A DNA stretch of 64,000 nucleotides from Limnephilus marmoratus (Eukaryota; Arthropoda; Insecta; Trichoptera; Limnephilidae), in NCBI GenBank assembly GCA_917880885.1, contig OU862931.1, forward strand, positions 14,705,337 through 14,769,336, given 5' to 3'. The translations under genes and the position numbers were made by a program. Each line of letters begins with the position of its first letter. The first letter of the stretch is position 1. Below are positions 1 to 12,778 of the stretch, in pieces. Under the pieces are notes generated by a model, which saw only the letters and a program-made list of their open reading frames with translations, did no database searches and was not told where the DNA came from.

Positions 1-2
1 CA

Positions 3-2564
3 CAAGAAATTAAAACGTTTATTAAAAACAATAACTCTAACCATTTCGATTTTGCATTTTTTTTGGGGGATATTAATATAAATATTCAAAACGCCTTACT
101 AAATCCGGCCGCGAACGAATATCTAAATGTTATGCATTCCACAGGATATCTATCGTACATAAATAACACCACCAGACCCAATTATCCTAATGATACATGC
201 CTTGATCATATATTCCTAAAATCAAACAAAAATTACCAATATAAATCCGCTACACTAAAAATTGACATAACTGACCACTATCCTACCTTCTACGGCCACC
301 ATACTCCAACCTTGCCCATCTCTGCTGATCCAAATAATTTTAACAAAACAATTACTAAAATCAACTACTCAACTCTAAATAACTTACTGAACGAAGAATC
401 GTGGATCGCGGTCCTATCTAATGATGACCCAAATTTAACTTTGAATACCTTTTACGAAGTACTTCAAAAATATATTCTAAAAAGTCAAGAACAAATAACA
501 CCACCAAAAAGTAAACACAAGCACATAAAGCCGTGGATTACACGTGGACTGATAATTTCAATACAACACAGAAACAAACTTTTCAAAATCTACAAAAATT
601 TTGAAAATCATTGCACAACCAAAAACGAAGCACAGATCCACACCAAACGGAATGAATACATTTTATTTAGAAACTACCTAAACACAATCATAAAAAAACG
701 AAAACAGCAATACTACTCTGCACAACTACATAATGCTCACAACGACTCAAAAAAAACATGGCACGTAATAAATGAAATTTCAAATAGGAATCAAAAGGTT
801 GACAAAATTCCCCAAAAAATCATTACTGATAATAACACCACCATTGAAGACGCTGAGAGCATCGCAAATAATTTCAATCACTTCTTTACAAACATTGCCT
901 CAACCCTAATAGATAATAACCCGAGTCTTAGTATTTACTCGAATCAAATTCCTCCCGACCTTTCGGAGTCTAATGATACTACCTCTGAGCTTTCTACTTT
1001 CAAAGAAATAACAGAACTTGAAATCTCAAGACAAATTGACAACCTTAAAGAGAAGTCTGCAAATGGCCCAGATAACATAAGCAATACCACCATCAAATCA
1101 ATTAAAAAACATATTATCATTCCATTACATCACATTTTCAATAACTGCATCAAACACAGCATTTACCCCAATAATTTTAAACTCGCTCACATTATTCCAA
1201 TACATAAATCCGGATCCCAATGTAAAACAGACAACTACAGACCAATAACTTTAACTTCACAATTATCCAAGATCTTCGAAAAGTGGTTAAAACGACAAAT
1301 TATGAACTTTTTAGAATCCAAGGCAATCCTCTCAGCTAATCAATATGGTTTTAGAACTTACCTGTGCACCGACGACGCTGTATTTAGTTTAACCAAAAAC
1401 ATATATTCTAATCTAGACTCTAACACTAAATCTCTAACTATCTTCTTGGACCTAAAGAAAGCGTTCGACACAGTCAATCATAAAATTCTATTAAAGAAAA
1501 TCTTTAACATTGGAATTAAAAACAAAAGTCTCATGTTATTAAAAAACTATATATTAAATCGCCAACAACGCACAAAAATAGGATCAAGCTTAAGCACTTA
1601 TGGTCTAGCAAAACATGGTATTCCTCAAGGAACTGTCTTAGGACCACTTCTCTTTCTAATCTAAATCAATGACCTTTGCAATATTGTAATACCAGGTAAA
1701 ATTCTCTCTTTTGCCGATGACACTGCAATCACAGTACAAGGTAAAACTTGGGAAGATACAATCAGTAAAGCCAACAAATGCATTGCAATAGTCAAAGATT
1801 GGCTAGATAGAAATCTTCTTAGCCTAAATTATGACAAAACTATTTTTATTCCCTTTTATAATTCCCAAAAGTCATCCCCTAAAAATAATCTTAACTTGAA
1901 GTTCCATAATGTTAATTGTAACTTTGCGACATGCACAAACTGCGAAGATGTAAAATTAGGAAAATATATCAAGTACTTAGGTGTAACTATAGACAGCCAA
2001 CTCAAATGGACTTACCATGTAGAAAAAACTGTAAATAAACTGAGATACTTAAATTACATATTCAAACGTATGAGCAATATCGTCAATACAAGAACCATGA
2101 AACTTGTTTATGATGCATTGGTGCTTTCGTCCATTTCCTATGGAATAATCGCCTGGGGAGGAACATACAATAACCATATAAAACCATTGGAAATTGCTCA
2201 GAAGTCCATCATTAAGGTAATGTACCAGAAGTCCAAGATGTATCCTACCAATCAGTTATTTCAAGAAACTGAAATACTAGAACTAAGGCGGATCTACTGT
2301 ATCCAATGTCTCAAATATATTTTTACACGTCCTAACAATTTCAGTAAAAACACATATCGTTCTAGCCAGAGACATAACACGTGCGTGTACACAGTACCTC
2401 ACTGCAAAACCAGACTGGCCCAAAGACACATTACCTACATTGCCCCAAAACTATTCAATTCCATACCCCACTCCATCAGCAAGGATCAAAATCTGAACGT
2501 ACTTAAAAAAAATGTTAAAATCTGGGTAAAAAATAATTTGGAACTGAATAACTTTTTTCTGTAA
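3..2564 (+). pseudogene. LINE ORF2 (endonuclease-reverse transcriptase), one nonsense codon
   Basis: One frame stays open from the left edge to the stop at 2562-2564, apart from a single TAA at 1662-1664, just after the RT motif GIPQGTVLGPLLFLI. Visible landmarks are the endonuclease residues LGDIN near 62-76 and DHIF/DHYP further on, RT motif A (FLDLKKAFDTVNH) near 1444-1482, and motif C (FADDTAI) near 1710, downstream of the stop. The C-terminal part carries the YGIIAWGG block seen in other LINE fragments of this window. The stop falls between motifs B and C, so the copy cannot make a complete polymerase without readthrough. The frame is otherwise intact over about 850 codons, suggesting modest age. 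The true start lies outside the window; the apparent start at 63 is only a TTG within the endonuclease. Confidence 0.85.
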
Positions 2565-2670
2565 GTCAATCAGCTTCTAAAATGTGGAGTCTTTCTGAAT
2601 ATTTAGAATAAAAACAGGAAATATATATATATACTCGTATGTAGATGTGTATTTAAGTATGGGTGTAAAT

Positions 2671-2940
2671 GTGTGTTTATCTTAGATATATTTTTAAATT
2701 TTTATACTCCTATGAAGTCAATCATGTTGATCACTGTAGACACTATGCATATATATATATTTTAATTTGTGTGTTTATCTTACATATATTTTTAAATTTT
2801 TAAACTCCTACGAAGTCATTCATGTTGATCACTGTAGACACTATGCTTATATATATATTTTATTTTTTTTATAATTTTATTTTAACTACCACTGTTATCC
2901 ACATAATATAATACCCACACACAGGCTTCGCCTTTGTGGG
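2671..2940 (+). repeat. 98 bp tandem duplication and hairpin in LINE 3' UTR
   Basis: Two copies of a roughly 98 bp unit start at 2671 and 2769. Each begins GTGTGTTTATCTTA and ends in an (AT)n run. They are followed by a GC-rich hairpin at 2914-2940 whose arms begin CCCACA and end TGTGGG around a TTC loop. Such a 3' structure could be the RNA element recognised by the LINE's own reverse transcriptase, but that is inference. Confidence 0.6.
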
Positions 2941-3207
2941 ATTTTTTTTTGTTACTTACATTTTTTGTTATTATGTATTTACCTATATGTGAATGTACCA
3001 AAAAAACTTTGCTAATAAAAAAAAAAATAAAAAAAAAATTCATATTATTATTTAAAAATAATTTTCTTTTAGTTGTATAATATTGTCCTTCCCGAATTGA
3101 GTTTTATTAAACTCATTGGGAGTAATGTATTTTAATGTTGTGTAATATTTTCGTGATATATTATCACTGTATTATATTATATGATCTATGTATTATATTA
3201 AATTTAA

Positions 3208-3896
3208 ATGTCAAAACGAAGCGATCTGGAAGTTGTGCGCTCTGAAATGGCCCTTTTAAGGAGTGAATTGAAAACAAATGTTCAAAACCAAGAAGTAAAC
3301 AGAACGCCGTCCTTGAATACAACAAAGGTCACCATACCGGTAGTGCTAGATACGAACTTGCCACTTAATCAACTACTTGACGATGCCCACTGTAATAATA
3401 TAATAACGCCACCCGCATCGCCCCTCTTGCATACATCGCAACCGTAGAATAGTTGCTTCTAAATCTCGTACACAAGAAAAACCATCTCCGGTACAACACC
3501 GTGAAGTAGCTCCAAATGTACACAAACAACAAAAGTACGTACAAACCAGAGATAACGGACTCCAATACTGAAGGTTTTAAAACTGTCACCAGAAAACCAC
3601 GTAAATCAAGAAATATAACAGGCACTGCGACGGATAACTCACTCAAAATAACCGAACTAAAAACAACGCTCTACATGTCGAGGTTTGACAACAGCGTAAC
3701 CGAGAACAATATTCGGAACTTTATCGATAGCAAAATAACAGGAAATAACGTCCAAGTGGAAAAAATAACACAACGAAATCCCACACAGTTTGGATCCTTT
3801 AAGCTGGCCATACCAAATAAGGATTTTAAAACCTACATGAACAAAGAATTTTGGCCAATAGGGACCGTCTTCCGAAAATTTATTGAAAAAAATACA
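3208..3896 (+). pseudogene. LINE ORF1 remnant, nucleic-acid-binding protein
   Basis: The first piece (3208-3447, 79 codons) has an N-terminal heptad-like region rich in Leu, Glu and Lys that could form a coiled coil. After a frame change the second piece (from 3516) contains LYMSRFDNSVTENNIRNFI, followed by a basic region; this resembles the RNA-binding fold (RRM-like) of LINE ORF1 proteins. The two frames do not join. In the second frame ORF1 runs directly into the ORF2 start at 3897, so the original ORF1 stop is missing or was lost. Function is inferred from position and motif style. Confidence 0.5.
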
Positions 3897-6655
3897 ATGG
3901 AAAAGAACAAAATTAAGATAATCTCAATAAGCTGTAAAAGCTTTAAAAGGAACGTTAACTTCATTGTAGATATGTGCAATATCTACAATGAAATACTTTT
4001 GCAAGAAACGTGGCTATTACAAAACGAAACATCTAAAATATCCAAAATTTATCCGAACTTTCAGGGATGAGGCATGTCTGCTGTAGACTTAGCTAATGGA
4101 CCGCTACGGGGACGACCCTACGGAGGTGTCGCGGCACTTTGGAGGAATGAACTGCAGGCTTCCGTAATACCATGTGGAGATGACCGCATCGCTGGTATAC
4201 AAATAACCACCAACGTAGGAATAATATGTGTGACTGTCTACATGCCGGTATGTCATGCGGATAACCTTACCGACTTCACCAACTACCTGTCCAAAATACA
4301 TACAATCATTCAAGAGAACGAATACTCTGAAACCATCGTGATGGGAGATTTCAACGCTCACCCATCTTCTATATTTGGGAAAGAGTTATCATTTTTTTGC
4401 ACTGAAAATAACTACAGTTGTATCGATATGGAAAGACTACCCAATGACACCTATACATACATTAGCGATGCACACAATACCACTTCCTGGCTCGATCATT
4501 GTATGTGCACAAATAATCTCAAGGACAAAATACATAATCTGCAAATACATTACGATACTGACTGGTCTGATCACCGGCCGACATATTATGTAATCGCTGC
4601 TGAAAACCTACCTGCAACCATCTTTAATGCTCCGCAACAGCCTAAAAACATAATATGGAGAAGGACCAACAACAATAAAATCAATGAATATACGTCTGTG
4701 GCAGAAGCATTACTCAGTGTAATTTATCAAAGATACTCCGAATCCATATGTAATTCTGAGTCTACATGTGACAAATGTGATCATATACAAAACATGGACA
4801 ATATGTACACAGATATCGTGGAAGCCCTAAGAATTGCTGCCAACATTGTATTTTTCAAAGCGAACAAAAACATATTGTCACATTGCCGGGTGGAACCAAA
4901 AAGTCTAGGAACAGTACAAAAAATCCAGATCGGCATTGATTATGTGGATTCAAAATGGGAGACCATCGCATGGCCCCATTGCGGACGAAAGAAAACGGAA
5001 AAGGAAGGAGTTCAAAAGAGCCCTCAAACACTGCCAAAGCTCTGCCGAACAAACAAAGATGGACGATATCGTAAAGTCGCTTGACAAAAAACAGTTCGCT
5101 CAATTCTGGAAGAAAAGCAACAACCTGATTAAACCAAACACTCGAATCGCCAGCCAAATTGAAGGGTCCACAAATACAGAGGAAATCGCCAGAACATTTT
5201 GAAGAACCTTTGCAGATATTTCCGAAAATGAAGCACCGACTTCTCCCGATATTATGGAACATGATGGGCAAAATGTCTACCTGTCTGAAAACAATATAAT
5301 GAAGGCCATCAAAGCTACTAAGGCCGGTAAATCTCCGGGATTTGATAGTTTAAGCATTGAACATATAAGGCATGGAGGTAGATACATACCTAAACATTCT
5401 GTTCAACGCAATTCTCAAACACAACCATCTACCGAATACAATGACGAAAACAATTATAACCCCGATCCTGAAATCGGGACAGCCTGACATGACCAACTCC
5501 AGCAATTACCGGCCAATATCCTTAGCAACTATAATTGCAAGACTATTTGAAAGGGTAATTCTAAATGAAATAGAAGGTAAACTCACTTCTAAAGACAACC
5601 AGATGGGTTTTAAGTATAGATTATCCACTAATATGGCAATATACTCCGCAAAGCAAATAATAGAATTTTACAGAAAACGAAAAACTACTGTTTACGGATG
5701 TTTCTTAGATCTAAGTAAAGTATTCGACAGGGTCTGTCATAAAACCTTATGGGAGAAATTGAAAGCTAGGAATATACCTACCATGTATATCAACACACTA
5801 TCCCGATGGCACTCCCAGCAGGAAAACGTTGTACGGTGGGCAAGTACATACTCCCAACCGATATACTTGCGATCAGGAGTAAGGCAAGGAGGGTGTATGT
5901 CCCCAATCCTGTTCAATGTATACATGGACGAATTATCAAATCGCCTGGACACCAGAGCGGGCTGTCGTATCAATAATCTGTGCCTAAATCACATTAGCTA
6001 TGCGGACGACATGATTCTCCTAGCTCCGTCGATCAAGGGGTTGAGAATATTACTAAAAATCTGTGAGGAATACGCAAATAACCACAACATGATGTACAAC
6101 CCCAAGAAAACGGAGCTAATTGCATTCCACCATGAAAAAAATCCCGAGAAGATGCTCCCGTACAACTTAACGAGGAAACCATAAGCACATCCACAAATGT
6201 AAAATACTTAGGGCACATCACCACCAAAGACCTCTCGGATGATGGTGATATTGAACGACATGGTGATATCAGTGTTTTGTCAAATATGATTGCCCGAAGA
6301 TTCTTCCGATGCAGTAATAATGTTAAAAAAAGATTATTTAATGCATTTTACACTAGCATGTATACGTGTGAAACACGGTGTCAATACCGAGTAAGCTCAA
6401 TGGAACGTCTCCGGATCCAATATAATGATGCGTGCAGAATCATATTTGGATTCAGAAGGTATAGCAGCGCTTCAACAATGTTCACAGAATAAGGACTCCA
6501 TGGATTCGCCAGTCTGATGAGACACCGGGTCACTGGAGCCAGGATGCGGCTAATGGCCTCCGACAACACGTTGGTGACCGCAGCCTTCCAGCACCAAGCT
6601 CCACTCCTGAGTGAGCGATGGGCCCGAGCGCACTTAAGATCACGCCCCGCATAAT
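3897..6655 (+). pseudogene. LINE ORF2 remnant (EEP endonuclease and reverse transcriptase)
   Basis: The Met at 3897 opens an endonuclease beginning IKIISISCKSFKRN. An in-frame TGA at 4068-4070 interrupts it, and the frame continues to 5084 with MGDFNAHP and WLDHCM and WSDHRP blocks, the usual catalytic landmarks of AP-type endonucleases. The frame then shifts (about 4936-5487, stop at 5200-5202) and again near 5370 into the RT domain (5372-6184). There motif A reads CFLDLSKVFDRVCH, motif B GVRQGGCMSPILFN and motif C YADDMILLA. A further break at 6184 precedes C-terminal pieces at 6277-6655. At least three frameshifts and two stops make this a dead copy, clearly older than the LINE at 1-3040. 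Confidence 0.75.
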
Positions 6656-6831
6656 AATTGAATATTTACTTTTGTTATTATAAATTTTTTATTACTATTA
6701 TTTTTATTTTCTATTTACGTTCTTATTTCTTTACTGTGTAAAGATATAAATATGTATAACTATATGGGACGTGTGGGATTGCACTATCCTCCCCACATCC
6801 TGGAATAAAGATTATTATTATTATTATTATA

Positions 6832-9800
6832 AGGTACGGAACTACAGCTTGGGGACTTTCCTGTAAAACAAAAATATAAATCACGTCCAATCAGTTCAAA
6901 ATTCATTTGTTAAATTTTTAGATCATAAAAGTTTTTACGAACAAAGGCATAATGTTCCGTACTTTTTTTCAGTAAGAGCAATTCTGTGGCATAAAATTAT
7001 TTTTCAGCATATGAATAGCCCTATATACATAGATATACTGGATACACTACAATACTTGTTTTACGTTAAATGAAGGACTAATCGTACTATCGTACCTACT
7101 TACTTAAATATGTTAACTGCTAAAATTAAAAAAAATGTACAAATAATGTAAAAACAAATATTATATTGAAAAGTTGGCTCGCCGAAAGAAAAAGTTTGTA
7201 TAATACTCTAACACAAAAAAATTCTAACCGCATAATAAGTTTTATTTTTTAAACTTCAAAGTAAAAGCACCCATTGACAAACTATTTAAAGTAGTTTATT
7301 GGGACTTTTCTTTTTTATGTAATATTTTATTTTATTTTATTTCTTGTAATATTGCATATATCTACTAATATATTAATAAAAAAACGTACGTAATAAAATA
7401 CATTTTTTTAAATTTGCATTCAAAATTATGATTTTGTTAAAGAACTTTATTTCACTCATGGTAATAATATCGAGGACGGGGTGAAAGGGATTCCGTACGA
7501 AAATAACCCTTCATAAAACTTTTCACCGCTAAGCAAACACGAAATCTAAAATGGCGAGGAATCCGGTCGATAACGCAAAGTACCTAATCTATCATTTGGG
7601 GCCTTAGAAATGGAATAGAAAGCGAAGGTGAATCGTAATGAAATGATGGATGCGTGGTGAATCTCAGATGTTCCCTTATAGCCCCTTTTATCCCTAGGGA
7701 TAATATGTCCCAAAAATGTCATTTTATTTTGGAGGGGACTAAATTTAATAACTCGTTTAAATGAAATACATCTCAATTAGTGAAATCTTCAAGGAATTCA
7801 TTGTTTGTAATTCATTGCTCAGAAAGCTTAATTTTTATATTTGAAAATAAATTGATGTGCACGGTCGTGAAAATTCTTGTACAAGCGGGAACTAATAAAT
7901 CTTAATCAAGTTGAGAACTCTAAAAAACTCGTTTTTTCGACCTGTTCATTTTGATTTTTTTTTCAATTTTTCGGCCACTTTTTTTTTTTTTTTTTGGATT
8001 ATTTCTGGCTTTCACCCTTCAAGGGTGTTCTAGGCCACTTAAGGGTTTTAAAAAACTTTTGCAGCCTGGTCCACGTTTCGTTGCACTTTAAGCTGCAGTT
8101 AAACCCCTCGCGACCATTTTTTTTTTTTCAAATTTGGGCACAAAAACGTTCGGACCCGAAATAATCGAAAACGAAAACTCTACTGAAAAGGTGATTTAGA
8201 TTAACCAGTTCTTTCGCTTAAAGGTACTACACGTTTCCATACACCGTGTATACAACACCCCAATGGCTAGTAAAGTAGTAAGTCAAGTAGCGAGTATACT
8301 TGCTACTACTTGACTCGCCGAAAATCGTTCGCATTACGTTCAAGTAGAGTTCATTAGTGAACCGCGCGTTGCAAGATGACGGACTGCCACACAATAAAGT
8401 AAATGGGCTAATTAAGCTGATTCTAATGCTTATTTAAGGAGAGGTGGAAGATTCAATTAGTGAGATGAAAATAAATAAACTATGGTGACGAAAATAAATT
8501 AATAGCAGCATAAATAAAGAATTTTAGAGTAGCATCTTCGCTCCCACGGTACGACATATCTGCGCATCTAGCAATAAACTCTACAAAAACGACGGGTTCG
8601 AGCATGTCAGTGCACAGGGACGCGTGGTGGGGTCCTTACTCCCCCGAAAAAATAGAACGAAATGGATTATATCTACTAAAGAGCTGATTAACCCACTCTA
8701 CTAACATAGTGGTGTTCAGACGCGTTTAGTTACTAATATACTATCTACTTGCTTTGTGCGAACGGCTCTTCAATGTTATTAGGTACAGTACATAGTTCCT
8801 CAAACAATAATTTATTTTTAAAATAAAGTAAAGTGCATGTACTACATATACTCCCTGGAGAAAGACCACTATTCAAAATCTAAACGTTGCTTGAAATGAT
8901 TCAAGCCTTGTTTAGTGACCAAATCTTAACAGCCAATACTTCCAAGTCTTCATTTCCCACTTTTTTCCTATACTACCTTTGGCCTCACTGGCTCCAGACG
9001 ATCGGGAGTAGAAATAAAGAACAAATCAAATTGGATTCAAAACCTGTTTTCGTGTTAAAGTTCTTCCAAAATTCAATTTTAATGCTTTATCGAAAACGCT
9101 TTATTAAAAAAATCTCTTTAAAACAAAGAAATTTTAGCTTTATATCCAGAGCGTTAAGATGAATATATACGTGAAATCCTATTTAGATACTATTTAGATT
9201 AATCTTTACGACAAATCGGCTTACAGTATGAACATCAAAAAATATGCTACGGATAAATTGAAGCTTTAACTACTTTATCTATGTATTGGAATTACAATAA
9301 AATTATTATTTACGTAACAAAAAATATAAGCGTAAACCACTAAAAAAAATGTTTTCTCATGACTTTACTATGAAGTAATGTAAGTAACAATTTTTAAAAA
9401 ATACCCCTTTACGGCTAAGACTATTTTTGACTTTATCTATGTTCTAACTTTTTTTCGTTCTTATAAAATTATGCACAAAATAAATAAAAACCACTTTTTC
9501 GCTCACTTGCCTCGTGCAAATAAGACGCTCGATTTTAAAATTTTGCAGGCGTGAGAATCGAAATATTTCTAGCGTTTATATTCCTCTTAAGTTCAAAATA
9601 ATATTCGCACGTACTCTAATGTAATAACAAAAGCAGTTAATTTATGTAACGCTGCGCAGCAATATTTCATCCTAAGTATTACATAAATATTTTAACTTGT
9701 TTGTACAGCACATTTGCTCGTAAGATGTAAATTGAGGGATGCTCTGCTTACGTAAAATTACTCACATAAATACGTTTTCATAGAAAAAACATTCAAAAAT

Positions 9801-9959
9801 TACCAGACAATCAAATTTAATATAGGTGTTGTATATATTCAATTTGTCAGAATCAAGATTGACTTTTTTTATTATTATTAAGTTAAAAGAAACATAATAT
9901 TTTGCATTCTTAACTTAAATACAGAGCATATATAGTAGGTACAGTAGTGAAAAGTAATA
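6832..9959. other. AT-rich interval with no supportable gene
   Basis: About 3.1 kb with many homopolymer runs and no ORF above 91 codons with recognisable content. There is a near-palindrome of about 40 bp at 8274-8313 built on GTCAAGTAG/CTACTTGAC, perhaps the end of a decayed inverted-repeat element. A poly-T stretch lies at 7979-7996. Nothing else could be supported. Confidence 0.6.
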
Positions 9960-10420
9960 TTTTTAACTTTGTTCCAACATTTTGAGTTTAAATAGTTTTT
10001 TTAAAAGGTTTTTATATTATTTTCCGTTTTTAGGTTATCTGGAAGAAGATTATATATATGAACTCCCTCGTGACCAATACTTCTCTTGCCACTTTCAGTC
10101 TTGACAGTATTTGTGTATAATTTGTTGTCTAGTATAATGTTCGTGTACTTGTGATGTTTTTATAAATGTTGTGTTTGTGTGTATAAGTCCATTTTGTATT
10201 TTGTAGATTAAAAGACATATATTATATTCGTACAATGTTCTTATTTTCAAAAGGTTCATTTCATAGTTTTTTTGTGGGAGTGTCTGGGGTTGAAGAGTTT
10301 TTTAATAACTTTGTTCTGTATTATTTGTAAGTCGTTTAAGTACGTAATGTATTGAACCAATTGGAAATGGTTTTTGGTTTAAAAAAATGATGCCAATATG
10401 TTTTGTAAGGAGTTTATGGG
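9960..10420 (-). pseudogene. LINE reverse-transcriptase C-terminal fragment
   Basis: Read on the minus strand, the segment near 10150-9965 gives a block containing SIGHEGVHIYNLLPDNLK and KTFLKKLFKL, which is the typical end of CR1/Jockey-type LINE proteins. Upstream there is a decayed NLLKIRTLYNICLLIYKI block, also common in that region. Frames are broken. The N-terminal parts are absent, as expected for a 5'-truncated insertion. Confidence 0.55.
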
Positions 10421-11439
10421 TAACAGCTATATAAATCTCTTGAAAACTTGACAAATTCTTTTGAATTAAGTGCCTAGTATATTAAAAGCGCTGAAATAAA
10501 TGTTCTTGCATATGTGGAATAAAAGTTTTTAAATGCTATGAGATGTGATTTTGTACCCCGAGCTAAGTATTATGGTGGAACAATTTAATATCACCATAAT
10601 ACATTTTAAAAAATTGCATTAAAATATCAGTGAGTGGAGCAGCCCGATTAGCATTACAAAGAACGGCTGTGCGTTCTTTTTCATGCAAAATTTGGATTGG
10701 GGACTAAAATATCCAACCAAGTTAAATATTTATTTCTTTAATCAAAAACGATCGATCAGTGGTTGAGTGGACATCGCGTTTGGGTTCCACCCAGGCATTC
10801 CATGTTCCATTCCTCGGCTGGCTAAGTCCTCCATCACAACTCAAGAAACATTTTCGGCTTACTGTGGTTGTAATAGGAGATTTTCAAATATTGTCGGGTT
10901 ATTCGTAACCCGTGATGTTTGTCTTTCTTTTTTAAAAAAATATAGCAAATTTCTAGTACTAATAAATGTTCCCTCATTTATTTATGTTTTAAATTATAAA
11001 ATACAGGCCAATAAAGAAATTCAATTTTCCATGATATAAGTGGCATTTTTTTGCGATAATTACAATTATTAAAAAAAACTATTCCTTTTTAAAATTATTA
11101 CTAATTTAATAAAATTAAAAATAATATTAAAAAAAAATAGTGCATTCTAAAAAATGTGTTTGTTTACTTGGGTAGAAATTTTTAATTTCTATTAAACAAA
11201 TTAGTATTCCAACCTAATTCGGTTATATGTAAGTATAATTTGAATTTACTCCCTTTAAAAAATTTTCATAGTTTTTTTTTTATTATTTCTGTACCCCAAA
11301 AGGTAAACTACGTACTTACATAACTAAGTATATCGCTATGTGTGGTTTATCCAAAGGTACCGATTTAAGTATCTTCAACTCACAAATAATTGTTATAAAA
11401 TTGCCTTTAAAAATATTTTTAAAAACCGAATTCTTTAAT
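10421..11439. other. AT-rich interval, nothing recognised
   Basis: A 90-codon ORF at 10767-11039 has no recognisable domain and shows no sign of being a real gene. The segment 10751-10810 vaguely resembles a tRNA A box (GTGGTTGAGTGG) but no B box follows at the right distance. Confidence 0.5.
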
Positions 11440-11600
11440 GGTCACTGTAACGCTGTCCAAAACGTTGGCTAAAGGATGAGGTAGCGCAACACGGCATAAC
11501 ACCCCAAAAACAAATAACAAAAATACTTTTGGCCGTGAAAATCTAAAATCATATCACAGTAGTAGTACATAAACGTGATAGATATTTGCTGTACCTCTGA
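11440..11600 (+). mobile_element. Penelope-like element terminal fragment
   Basis: The segment near 11444-11495 (CTGTAACGCTGTCC, then AACGTTGGCTAAAGGA and GGTAGCGCAA) is almost the same as 12489-12541, which directly follows a GIY-YIG-type C-terminus. Further on, CTTTTGGCCGTGAAAATCT matches a third fragment near 51850. This looks like the post-ORF or pseudo-LTR region of one Penelope family. Confidence 0.45.
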
Positions 11601-12149
11601 TTTAAAAATATATTTAATCATTTTGGTAGAGTATTCTCCCCTCAAATTCATATTTAAGTTATACATATATGAAAAAGGCCGCTCAACCGTTCCTCTTAAG
11701 ATTCCAGTATTTAAATCATGTTGCCAGCAATAATCTTTTCCTTGTATATTTTTCTAACGTACGCGATTTGATAAATAATATTGTTTCAATGTTTTAATAA
11801 TATGATTTACCAAGAATGTAATTACACAGAATAATAGAAGAATAAAGACAGTTCTTAATAGTACTGAAATAATATTAAGTGGGAAGGTAGGAATTCAAAT
11901 AATTATAATTTAATTTAATACACTTTTCTGGGAACAATGTTTCTTATAAGTCAAATTACGTTTTGTCTTTAATGAAATGCGATTTTGTTTGACAGAAGGA
12001 ATGAAAAGGAATGTTCAAAATATGTTATCGTTTTATAAGATTCATAATTTAATTAAATTAAAATAAAGATATTTTATGAATAAATTGTGAAATAGCACAA
12101 ATTAATCAAAAAAAATTTAACTGAAATAAAAGAATAACATTCGTGCTTG
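11601..12149. other. AT-rich interval with a SINE-body scrap
   Basis: Mostly featureless. The segment 12078-12120 matches part of the body of the SINE at 14993-15394 (a run containing CACAAATTAATCAA), so a small SINE scrap is likely present. Confidence 0.4.
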
Positions 12150-12546
12150 TTAACTCGGCCACCCTAACAAATCGGCAATCGCCGAGCACTTCCCAGCACC
12201 ACAGGATTTGTTTCTGAAGTCCTGGGAAGACCCAAAACCCATAGAGCACGCCTGATTACGGAGGCAATTGAAATCCACAAAAACCCAATTAATATTAATA
12301 GAGACGTCGGAGCTAAGCTCAATATTTCTTGGTATCCGGTAATTGACGGCTCCACCAAAGCTAATCGCAAAAAACCATTGTGAAGTGTACTTTAATACCA
12401 GCTTGAAGTGGAGTGGAGCTGGCGACACGGTATCGCTTCCAAGCACATAAGCACACATTTCACCACTAACAATTACACATCTGCCTTGATGATGGATACT
12501 GTAACGCTGTCCGAAACGTTGGCTAAAGGAGGAGGTAGCGCAATAC
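12150..12546 (+). pseudogene. Penelope-like element, GIY-YIG endonuclease C-terminal remnant
   Basis: On the plus strand the reading RLITEAIEIHKNPININRD and then a Trp-Tyr-Pro block appear near 12244-12345. This is the arrangement found at the C-terminus of Penelope-like retroelements, whose reverse transcriptase is followed by a GIY-YIG nuclease. The frame is broken soon after by a stop. It is followed by the terminal signature at 12489-12541. RT motifs are not present, so only the 3' end survives. Confidence 0.55.
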
Positions 12547-12569
12547 GAATAATTGATTGACTACATATA

Positions 12570-12778
12570 CGATTATTTATTGAAATTACGATTTATGATT
12601 AAAATAACGATTATTTATTGAAATTACAATTTTTTATTGAAATTATGACTTATGTTTGAAATTACAATTGTTTATTGAAATTACGATTATTGATTGCAAA
12701 TACAATTATTTATTGTAATTACGATTTTTGGATTAAGTTACGATTGTTGACTGACAACATGATTATTGATTGAACAAC
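12570..12778 (+). repeat. 19 bp minisatellite, 11 units
   Basis: Eleven consecutive units of 19 bp can be laid out without gaps. The best consensus is close to CGATTATTTATTGAAATTA, with units diverging by a few bases towards the right end. The array starts 24 bp after the Penelope-like terminal signature. Confidence 0.85.

Larger units (their letters stand above)
1..3040 (+). mobile_element. CR1/L2-like non-LTR retrotransposon, 3' part
   Basis: The element runs in from the left edge. It contains the end of an endonuclease, a complete reverse transcriptase and a 3' untranslated region. The 3' UTR holds a 98 bp direct duplication (unit starts at 2671 and 2769), a strong hairpin at 2914-2940 and an A-rich stretch near 3018-3038. 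The exact 3' end was not fixed because no target-site duplication can be seen with the 5' end outside the window. The clade is inferred from RT motif style only. Confidence 0.8.
3205..6831 (+). mobile_element. Second non-LTR retrotransposon (CR1/Rex-like), degraded full-length copy
   Basis: ORF1-like and ORF2-like regions follow in order and the element ends in a (TTA)n tail at 6811-6831 after an AATAAAG-like signal. Several frame changes show that it is dead. The clade is a guess from RT motifs (YADDMILLAPS, GVRQGGCMSPILFN), which resemble CR1-group elements more than Jockey. The 5' boundary is approximate. Confidence 0.7.

Noticed and set aside
2914..2940. Bacterial-type intrinsic terminator (GC hairpin followed by a T-run)
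   Set aside because: The context is the 3' UTR of an insect LINE; the hairpin is better explained as a LINE 3' structure.
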